From JANMEX01 sp043744175 (GTDB lineage: Bacteria; Pseudomonadota; Alphaproteobacteria; Rhizobiales; Rhizobiaceae), in the NCBI GenBank assembly GCA_043744175.1, contig JAYTVD010000163.1, positions 1 through 14,728 on the forward strand: DNA of 14,728 bases, written 5' to 3'. Shown piece after piece: positions 8,011 to 13,884 of this stretch. How positions within the stretch are numbered: position 1 is the stretch's first letter; every line of letters begins with the position of its first letter. The notes under the pieces were generated by a model, which ran no database searches, had not been told where the DNA came from, and was given only the letters and a program-made list of their open reading frames with translations. The position numbers and the translations under genes are program-made.

Positions 8011-8979
8011 ATGCGGCTGCTGCGTCCCGAAAAATTTGGCTTTGTGCTCACCTTTATCCTCATGGCGATCTGCGCATTGCTGTCCTACAAAAAGGGCATG
8101 GTGGTCGATATCGTCAACTATGACGTGGCCGTTACGGTTGATCTGTTTTTCTTGAGCCTCGGCCTATTCTATCGTTATATCCGTATGAATGAAGCTGTTG
8201 CGCGCGCCTGCATCGGCATCGCTTTGTTGTTGCTCGCCGGGCAGGTAATCCCTGTTTTCAACTATTTAATGCTGCCCTACCGAATATTCGGCGTCGATCA
8301 GGTTTTGGCACAAATTGACAGCTATTTCGGCTTTGTCTGGGCGGATTATGCCACTTACATGTCGCAATTCCCAGATTTTGCCGCTCTTTTGAAGACTGTT
8401 TATAAGACCTCGCTTTGGCAGTGCTCGTTGCTGCTCATCGTGCTTGGTCTCTTTGGTAAAGTGCAGCAAGTGTCTCGATTGGGCTTGGCTTTCATAATCT
8501 CCGGCATCGTCTGCATTGAGTTGTGGTCATTGTTTCCCTCGTCCACGCCTGCCGCGTTCCAGCCGCTTACGGCGGATGTGCTAAATCGCCTCCATCTCAC
8601 TGTCGATCCTGAATATGGTGCAAAACTAGTCGCGCTTTCCAAAACCGGCTCGAACTTCATCACGCCGCTTACAATGCTTGGCATGGTCGGCTTTCCTTCA
8701 TTCCACACGGTAATGGCGGTATTGTTCGTCTATTACTCATGGTCGCTGAAATATCTACGTCTACCGGCAGTGGCACTTACAAGCTTAATGCTTCCAGCAA
8801 TCTTGCTGCATGGCGCCCATAATCTTATCGACGTATTTGGTGGCCTTGCCGTTGCGATGTTTGCCATCTGGTTTGCCAGCAAAACTGCTTCGAATGCGGA
8901 CGCAGGCGAGCACGCAGCCGCGCACTGGCAGCCTATTGGCCGCAAGCCAAAGGCAATTGTCGCTACGGTTCAGGAATAA
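8011..8979 (+). CDS. PAP2-superfamily membrane protein (phosphatase/phosphotransferase-like), copy A
   Basis: Polytopic inner-membrane protein of 322 residues with about seven or eight hydrophobic segments. Near the C-terminus it has P229-S-F-H232 and H270-x3-D274. These match the second and third motifs of type 2 phosphatidic acid phosphatases (PSGH and H-x3-D), with Phe for Gly as in the PAP2_3/Aur1-like branch. The first motif (K-x6-R-P) is not recognisable, and the Arg that normally precedes the last His is absent. Family members remove or transfer phosphate-linked head groups of lipids such as phosphatidate, isoprenyl pyrophosphates or inositol lipids; which substrate applies here cannot be said. 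The last 40 residues are polar and absent from copy B. The gene ends 2 bp before copy B, so the two form one operon, 76 bp after azlD. The motif residues have the same numbers in both copies. Confidence 0.82.
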   Translation: MRLLRPEKFGFVLTFILMAICALLSYKKGMVVDIVNYDVAVTVDLFFLSLGLFYRYIRMNEAVARACIGIALLLLAGQVIPVFNYLMLPYRIFGVDQVLAQIDSYFGFVWADYATYMSQFPDFAALLKTVYKTSLWQCSLLLIVLGLFGKVQQVSRLGLAFIISGIVCIELWSLFPSSTPAAFQPLTADVLNRLHLTVDPEYGAKLVALSKTGSNFITPLTMLGMVGFPSFHTVMAVLFVYYSWSLKYLRLPAVALTSLMLPAILLHGAHNLIDVFGGLAVAMFAIWFASKTASNADAGEHAAAHWQPIGRKPKAIVATVQE

Positions 8980-8981
8980 TC

Positions 8982-9926
8982 ATGCGCCTGTTTGCCGCCG
9001 AAAAATTCGTCATCCTCATTTCTTCAACGCTGTTTGTATTGGATGGCCTTCTGCTCGCCTACAAGGGCGTGGGCATTGACATCATCGGCTACACTGTCGC
9101 TTTGGCGATCGGCTTTTTCAGCCTCGGCCTTGGGCAGTTTTACCGGTCTTACCGCGAAAACGAAGGCATTGCGTTGGCGACAACAGCCTGCGGCCTCTAC
9201 ATTGTTTTCACGCTTGTCGCGTCGGTCTTCAACTATCTGCTGCTCCCAAATCACAGCCCGATGATTGACCCGCTGCTTATCCGTTTGGATGCAGCGCTGG
9301 GCTACTCATGGACCGACTTTGTCGTCTGGACTGCACAATGGCCTTGGCTAGGCAAAGTGTTCCGCGCTGTCTATATTTCATCCATGGCGCAACTCATTCT
9401 GGTCATTTTGATTTTGGGCTTTGCAGGCAAACGCGATGATCTGCATCGCTTTTTGCTCACCGGCGTTTTAGGCGGCATCTTCACCATTTGCACATGGGCA
9501 TTCTTTCCCTCATCCGGTGCGTCCGGATGGGAAGTGCTGCCAGCGCAAGCTAGTGGCGCTTTGCCTATCATGGTGAACTCAGACTATGGCATGGAGCTCA
9601 ACAGGCTCGCCCGCGACGGCGTCACTTACATCAGCCCGCAAAATGTTTTGGGCCTCATCGGCTTCCCGTCGTTCCACACTGTCATGGCCTGTTTGAGCGT
9701 TTGGTACATGGCGCGGTTCAAATGGGTATTCCCGATTTTCCTCGTCATCAATCTTTTGATGCTGCCCTCCGTGCTGGTGCAGGGCGGTCATCATTTGTCA
9801 GACGTGTTGGGTGGTCTCGCCGTATTTGCCATCGCTACTGTATTAGCGCGTAGAATATTGGCGCAGTCATCGCTCGGTGCGGTCTCAAGCGAGCCCCGCA
9901 CCATCTCCGCATCGCTTCCGCACTAG
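8982..9926 (+). CDS. PAP2-superfamily membrane protein (phosphatase/phosphotransferase-like), copy B
   Basis: Tandem paralogue of the preceding gene, 314 residues, about a third identical by eye and with no net length change through residue 274. P229-S-F-H232 and G-G-H270-H-L-S-D274 occupy exactly the same residue numbers as in copy A. The C-terminal motif here (G-G-H-x3-D-V-L-G-G) is closer to the usual form than the G-A-H of copy A. It has seven or eight predicted membrane segments, and F-F-P-S-S and V-F-N-Y-L are shared with copy A. The start ATG has AGGAAT about 5 bases upstream and lies 2 bp past the copy A stop, suggesting coupled translation. It is convergent with the HIT-family gene, with only 20 bp between the stops. 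The family places it in lipid-head-group or isoprenyl-phosphate metabolism; the precise reaction is unknown. Confidence 0.82.
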   Translation: MRLFAAEKFVILISSTLFVLDGLLLAYKGVGIDIIGYTVALAIGFFSLGLGQFYRSYRENEGIALATTACGLYIVFTLVASVFNYLLLPNHSPMIDPLLIRLDAALGYSWTDFVVWTAQWPWLGKVFRAVYISSMAQLILVILILGFAGKRDDLHRFLLTGVLGGIFTICTWAFFPSSGASGWEVLPAQASGALPIMVNSDYGMELNRLARDGVTYISPQNVLGLIGFPSFHTVMACLSVWYMARFKWVFPIFLVINLLMLPSVLVQGGHHLSDVLGGLAVFAIATVLARRILAQSSLGAVSSEPRTISASLPH

Positions 9927-9946
9927 TTCCGTATCGTTTCCGCACT
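9911..9946. repeat. Imperfect 22-bp tandem repeat at the convergent gene junction
   Basis: ATCGCTTCCGCACT at 9911-9924 recurs as ATCGTTTCCGCACT at 9933-9946, 13 of 14 bases alike and offset by 22 bp. The first copy encodes the last residues of PAP2 copy B and the second fills the gap before the HIT-family stop. No hairpin with a T-run is seen at this junction. Confidence 0.5.
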
Positions 9947-10369
9947 CTATTCGAGCGCGCGGCGTATCATCTCCGATTGAGCCGCGAGCAGGGTTTGGTC
10001 TGCCATCGGCCCGCCATGGCCTCGCAATGCCACGCCTTCAAAGCGTGGGATAATATGGAAGTGCAGATGAAACACAGTCTGCCCCGCAGGCGCTTCATTA
10101 TACTGAACCAACATGATTCCATCCGCCTTGAAGGCCTTCTGAACGGCCTTGGCGACGCGCTGCACCACCTGAATTGCCGCCGCTAAAGTCTGCGGGTCCG
10201 CATCTAAGAGATTGCGGGAAGGGGCCTTAGGCACCACCAAAACATGACCGTCCGCCTGCGGCATCACATCCATAAATGCCAGCGTGTTCTCATCCTCATA
10301 GACCTTATGGCAAGGAATTTCCCCGCGCAAAATCTTGGCGAAAATATTATTGGTGTCATAGCTAGTCAT
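9947..10369 (-). CDS. HIT-family nucleotide-binding hydrolase (HinT-like)
   Basis: Cytoplasmic histidine-triad protein of 140 residues. The triad motif F-H101-L-H103-F-H105-I-I-P is intact. The N-terminal half carries the usual I-F-x-K-I-L-R-G-E-I-P and F-M-D-V-x-P-x-x-x-G-H-V-L-V-V-P stretches. HinT-type members hydrolyse phosphoramidate bonds of adenosine 5'-monophosphoramidates, including acyl- and aminoacyl-adenylates; members of this size in alphaproteobacteria are often of unproven role. GAGGAAA lies about 8 bases before the ATG. The gene follows the FemAB-like gene by 52 bp on the same strand and is probably the last member of that run. Confidence 0.95.
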   Translation of the reverse strand: MTSYDTNNIFAKILRGEIPCHKVYEDENTLAFMDVMPQADGHVLVVPKAPSRNLLDADPQTLAAAIQVVQRVAKAVQKAFKADGIMLVQYNEAPAGQTVFHLHFHIIPRFEGVALRGHGGPMADQTLLAAQSEMIRRALE

Positions 10370-10421
10370 GGCGGTTTCCTCAAATATTCGATCAAAATGA
10401 GCTGTTTTAGGTGAATATGTG

Positions 10422-11603
10422 CTAGTTTTCTGGCAAAAGCGCCCCTTTTCGGAATGGCCCGTGGTCTGCCAAAACCTCGCTCATACGCGAAACTTCCTGC
10501 CGTTCGCGCTCCAAATAATCGGCCACAGCGCGGCGCAAACCTTCATGCACAATGTAGTGCGCGGAGTGCGTTGTCACCGGCATATAGCCCCGCGCCAGCT
10601 TATGTTCACCCTGGGCTCCTGCCTCGACAATAGAGTAGCCATGCTCAATTGCATGGTCGATAGCCTGATGGTAGCACACTTCAAAATGCAAGAACGGATG
10701 GTCCTCGATACAGCCCCAATTGCGCCCGAAAATGCGTCCGCCACCAAGAAAATTGATCGCGCCAGCAATATATTGTCCGTCTCGCTTGGCCATAATCAGC
10801 AAAATATCATCCGCCATGGACTGCCCGATAAGCGAAAAGAACTTGCGGTTTAAATAGGGTTGGCCCCACTTGCGGTTGCCGGTATCAATATAGAAGTTGA
10901 AGAATTGGTCCCAAATTTCCTCCGTAATTTGGCTTCCAGTCAGCCTATGTACACTGATTCCATTAGATAAAGCGGCCTCACGCTCTTTGCGAAGACCTTT
11001 ACGTTTGCGGGACGCCAAGGTCGCCAAAAAATCATCATACGTCTTATAGTTGTAATTATGGAAGTGAAATTGTTGGTCAATACGGTGCAAGAAGCCTTGA
11101 GATTCCAATATTTCAGCATCGGTTTCAGTGGCAAAAGTCACGTGCGCAGACGAAACGCCGAGACCTTTGGCAACTGCTTTCAGCGCCATAGCTGCCGCCG
11201 CTTTTGCCGTTTCATCGCCGTTAACAGTCAAAAGGCGAGGGCCGGTTACCGGCGTAAATGGCACAGAAACTTGCAATTTCGGGTAATAACTCCCGCCCGC
11301 TTGCTCAAAAGCATTGGCCCAACCATGGTCAAAAACATATTCGCCCTGGCTATGTGACTTCAAATAGGCAGGCACTGCCGCGACCAGTTTTCCCTCACTA
11401 TCTTCCACCCGCAAGAAATGCGGCTGCCAGCCGGCGCGTCTCGAAACGCAGCCGGATTGTTCCAAAGCGGTCAAAAAAGCGTGTGAAATGAATGGGTTAT
11501 AGTCAACCGCATCCCGCGCTGTGCCCTCCAACCGTGACCATTCTTCCGGCGTAAATGCACCAGATCCGGCCACTGTTCGCACTGAATATTCGTCGCCGCT
11601 CAT
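10422..11603 (-). CDS. FemAB-like GNAT-fold protein (FemAB_like/DUF482, putative peptidoglycan-related acyltransferase)
   Basis: Protein of 393 residues with no signal peptide or membrane segment, resembling the FemAB_like (PF04339) group of double-GNAT proteins. The recognisable stretches are W-Q-P-H-F-L-R-V-E near residue 58, the R-K-R-K-G-L-R-K-E-R basic cluster near 200, T-G-N-R-K-W-G-Q-P-Y-L near 239, and G-A-Q-G-E-H-K-L-A-R-G-Y-M-P near 346. Fem proteins add amino acids from aminoacyl-tRNA to lipid II, but this branch is uncharacterised biochemically, and a link to peptidoglycan is by family name only. The ATG at 11603 has AAGGA 5 bases upstream, and that site lies in a perfect 15-bp tandem repeat. 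The gene sits 92 bp after the GDPD gene and 52 bp before the HIT gene, all in one direction. The neighbours do not fix its substrate. Confidence 0.88.
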   Translation of the reverse strand: MSGDEYSVRTVAGSGAFTPEEWSRLEGTARDAVDYNPFISHAFLTALEQSGCVSRRAGWQPHFLRVEDSEGKLVAAVPAYLKSHSQGEYVFDHGWANAFEQAGGSYYPKLQVSVPFTPVTGPRLLTVNGDETAKAAAAMALKAVAKGLGVSSAHVTFATETDAEILESQGFLHRIDQQFHFHNYNYKTYDDFLATLASRKRKGLRKEREAALSNGISVHRLTGSQITEEIWDQFFNFYIDTGNRKWGQPYLNRKFFSLIGQSMADDILLIMAKRDGQYIAGAINFLGGGRIFGRNWGCIEDHPFLHFEVCYHQAIDHAIEHGYSIVEAGAQGEHKLARGYMPVTTHSAHYIVHEGLRRAVADYLERERQEVSRMSEVLADHGPFRKGALLPEN

Positions 11604-11608
11604 TCCAT

Positions 11609-11638
11609 TCCTTGCCTATCTAGTCCTTGCCTATCTAG
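11609..11638. repeat. Perfect 15-bp tandem repeat in the FemAB-like gene leader
   Basis: TCCTTGCCTATCTAG occurs twice without a gap, at 11609-11623 and 11624-11638, followed by a decayed partial copy. On the minus strand each unit reads CTAGATAGGCAAGGA and ends in the AAGGA ribosome binding site. The copy nearer the gene gives the 5-base spacing used by the FemAB-like start. The other copy lies 15 bp farther away. Confidence 0.95.
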
Positions 11639-11695
11639 CTCTTGCCCACCCAATAGATACGTTCATTCCGGTCAGCGGCAAGGGCAGGTGGCCGT

Positions 11696-12424
11696 CTATT
11701 TCTCTAGCAGTCTATCCGGATTGCATAGTTCAAAAGTAGCCTGATCCGCATTGGCACAAGTCCGTTCAAAATCGTCTTTTGTTCGCACCGTCCACGTAAT
11801 TACCGGCATTTCCAGCAGCTGACGTACAAAGGTAGTGAAGGCATTCGGCAAATGATGCACATCATAGGAAACGAAGGAAACACCATGGGCCAGCATTGAA
11901 AAATTGGCCTCAATATCCGCTACACTTGTGCCCTCTGCGGTCAAACCGCCTGGAACTTTTGGCGCAACTTTTGCGAATTCTCGTATCAAATGATGGTCAA
12001 ACGACATGATGGCTGCATGGCCCTTGTAGTCAGAAAGGTCTGCCGCAACGGCTGCAACCAGTCCGTTATCAAACCCAACATCACCTTTAAGTTCAATGAT
12101 TACAGGTACCTGTCCTGCAACCAACCCCAGTAATTGCCGCAGTGTGGGCACTTTTTCTGCCGTGCCGCCAATATTCATGGCGCACATTTCAGCTGCTGTA
12201 TGGTCGCGCACAAAACCCTCACGCCCCGCAAGGCGCTTCAAATCACCATCATGAAAAATGACTGCAACACCGTCTTTTGAGAGGTGAACATCCGTCTCAA
12301 TGGCGAAATTTCCGGCAATCGCCAGCGTAAACGCCGCTAGTGTATTTTCCCAAACCGCCTTGTTTCCGTCATGCAAACCGCGATGTGCAATTGGCCGCTT
12401 TGTCATCCAAGCAAGATTTGACAT
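11696..12424 (-). CDS. Glycerophosphodiester phosphodiesterase (GDPD, UgpQ-like)
   Basis: Hydrolyses glycerophosphodiesters, the deacylated products of phospholipids, to glycerol-3-phosphate and an alcohol. At 242 residues the length suits the short cytoplasmic UgpQ-type enzymes, and no signal peptide is present. The expected residues are visible in order: H14-R15-G16, E26-N27-T28, E43-x-D45 (metal ligands), H58-D59 (catalytic His), and E111-L-K113. The C-terminal half keeps the TIM-barrel signals, with W-T-V-R near residue 213. The start codon overlaps the RidA stop by one base (TGATG), so translation is coupled. A 92-bp spacer with the tandem repeat separates it from the FemAB-like gene. 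No ugp transporter genes are nearby, so the substrate may come from internal phospholipid turnover. Confidence 0.94.
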   Translation of the reverse strand: MSNLAWMTKRPIAHRGLHDGNKAVWENTLAAFTLAIAGNFAIETDVHLSKDGVAVIFHDGDLKRLAGREGFVRDHTAAEMCAMNIGGTAEKVPTLRQLLGLVAGQVPVIIELKGDVGFDNGLVAAVAADLSDYKGHAAIMSFDHHLIREFAKVAPKVPGGLTAEGTSVADIEANFSMLAHGVSFVSYDVHHLPNAFTTFVRQLLEMPVITWTVRTKDDFERTCANADQATFELCNPDRLLEK

Positions 12425-12888
12425 CAGCTTATCTCGACAATCGCTTCGATTTCCACAGGCGCATTAAGCGGCAGGCAAGGCACACCAACCGCCGAACGCG
12501 CGTGCTTACCCCTGTCGCCAAGCGCCGCCACAAGAAAATCCGATGCGCCGTTCCCGACCAAATGCTGAGATGTAAATTCCGGAACTGAGGCCACAAATAT
12601 CGTCAATTTCACAATCCGGACAATGCGTTCCAAATCACCCGTCGCAGCCTCGATTTGCGATAAGATATTGATTGCACACTGTTTTGCGGCCTCTTGTCCC
12701 GCTGCCACATCCAATTCCGCGCCCAAAATACCGGTGTTGATCAACTTGCCATCCTTCAATGGCAGTTGCCCTGCGGTGAAAATGAGCGAGCCAGTTTGAG
12801 CAAATGAAACATAATTTGCAGCCGGCATTGCGGCTTTAGGTAATTGGATACCAAGTGCATGTAATCGTTGGATTGCTGTTTCAGACAT
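12424..12888 (-). CDS. RidA/YjgF/YER057c/UK114-family protein
   Basis: Small cytoplasmic protein of 154 residues, expected to form trimers. RidA enzymes deaminate reactive enamine/imine intermediates such as 2-aminoacrylate. The conserved arginine that binds the substrate carboxylate is present as R131 in A-R-S-A-V-G-V, followed by the family-typical L-P-x-x-A-x-V-E-I-E-A-I ending. Other family stretches are A-N-Y-V (24-27) and F-T-A-G-Q-L-P (37-43). It is about 25 residues longer than E. coli RidA because of the N-terminal L-x-x-L-G-I-x-L-P segment, which marks a separate subgroup whose activity is less certain. AGGAG lies 8 bases before the ATG. It is the first gene of the minus-strand run, and its stop overlaps the GDPD start. 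Confidence 0.93.
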   Translation of the reverse strand: MSETAIQRLHALGIQLPKAAMPAANYVSFAQTGSLIFTAGQLPLKDGKLINTGILGAELDVAAGQEAAKQCAINILSQIEAATGDLERIVRIVKLTIFVASVPEFTSQHLVGNGASDFLVAALGDRGKHARSAVGVPCLPLNAPVEIEAIVEIS

Positions 12889-12935
12889 TGCCGCCGCTCC
12901 TATAAATCGAATGTTTGTCCGGCAAATTTATTCGT

Positions 12936-12954
12936 GCGAGTCTGCCTCGCTTTT
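12936..12954 (+). terminator. Small hairpin with T-run in the RidA-eipB divergent spacer
   Basis: GCGAG (12936-12940) pairs with CTCGC (12946-12950) around the 5-base loop TCTGC and is followed by TTTT. It has the shape of a weak intrinsic terminator on the plus strand, 47 bp before the eipB start. No plus-strand gene lies upstream to be terminated, so it may be chance, a block to antisense transcription over ridA, or part of the eipB leader. Confidence 0.3.
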
Positions 12955-12990
12955 GCCATGTGAATAACTAGACTAGCCGTAATTCTTGTT

Positions 12991-12995
12991 GGAGG
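12991..12995 (+). promoter_or_regulatory. Ribosome binding site of eipB
   Basis: GGAGG stands 5 bases before the ATG at 13001 and decides the start. A TTG at 12986 is in frame but lies upstream of this site and would put non-family residues before the signal peptide. Confidence 0.8.
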
Positions 12996-13000
12996 TCCAT

Positions 13001-13837
13001 ATGCGTCACCGTTCAGTTGCCACAGTTTTTGGTGTTCTCATTTTGGCGGGAACAGGCGCGGCATCCGCCGCCTCGCAAGTTGCCTCAATATCAAATTTGG
13101 TTCCGCACCGCGCGGTGTATGATCTTGAAATGAAGGATGCTTCCGACCGTTCCGGCATCAAGGGCCTCACGGGGCGCATGGTCTATGAGTTCAACGGGTC
13201 GCCCTGTGATGGTTTCACTACCACATTTCGCTATGTGACTAAGATTGATAATGGCGATAGCCAGCGTCTCACGGACCAGCAAACTACGAGTTTTGAGTCC
13301 GGCGACGGCAAAATGTTTCGCTTTTTGACAAAGAATTTCGTGGACAAAGTGCTGGATAAAGAAACCCGTGGCACGGCGCAGGAAAATGACAAGGGCTTGG
13401 CTGTCGATGTTACCAAGCCATTGGAAGCAAAGTATAATTTGGATAAGACTTTATTCCCGACGACGCACATGGTTGACATGATTAGCCGTGCCGAAAAAGG
13501 AGAGAAGTTCTACGAAACCACAATTTTTGACGGCACTGAAGATGCGGACCGCGAGCTCACAACCACTGTGATTCTTGGTGAGCGCAATCATGGCGCCCAA
13601 GAAGGCCCGGATAGCGAAATCGGCAAAACCATCAAAGACGCAGATTATTTTCCCGCGTCTGTTACCTATTTTGATTCAAAGGCTGATGGTGGTCAGGAAG
13701 AACCTGTTTACCAAATCGGGTTCAAACTCTATGAAAACGGCATCACGCGTGATTTAGTCATGGATTATGGCGATTTCTCCATGACCGGAAAACTGGTTGA
13801 CTTAAAAGTGTACGACAAGCCAGTCTGCAACCAATAA
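13001..13837 (+). CDS. eipB: EipB-family periplasmic envelope integrity protein (DUF1849)
   Basis: Periplasmic protein of 278 residues. It has a signal peptide (basic M-R-H-R, a hydrophobic core and an A-S-A cleavage site near residue 23). The mature part begins near the signature L-V-P-H-R-A-V-Y-D-L, with G-R-M-V-Y-E-F-N-G-S-P-C following. Brucella abortus EipB is known to be required for envelope integrity and to fold as a beta-spiral closed by a disulfide between residue 69 and a Cys near the C-terminus. Here the only two cysteines are C69 and C276, two residues from the end, exactly as expected. The gene is divergent from the RidA operon, and the PlsC-like gene follows 47 bp later on the same strand, probably in one transcript. 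The molecular mechanism of the family is not established. Confidence 0.93.
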   Translation: MRHRSVATVFGVLILAGTGAASAASQVASISNLVPHRAVYDLEMKDASDRSGIKGLTGRMVYEFNGSPCDGFTTTFRYVTKIDNGDSQRLTDQQTTSFESGDGKMFRFLTKNFVDKVLDKETRGTAQENDKGLAVDVTKPLEAKYNLDKTLFPTTHMVDMISRAEKGEKFYETTIFDGTEDADRELTTTVILGERNHGAQEGPDSEIGKTIKDADYFPASVTYFDSKADGGQEEPVYQIGFKLYENGITRDLVMDYGDFSMTGKLVDLKVYDKPVCNQ

Positions 13838-13884
13838 CAACTGGAATCAATTCGTTCCATCAGCGAGGGGCTGTAGAAGCGATA

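Noticed and set aside
13842..13859. Hairpin TGGAA/TTCCA between eipB and the PlsC-like gene
   Set aside because: A 5-bp AT-leaning stem with an 8-base loop and no T-run; the two genes are more likely co-transcribed.
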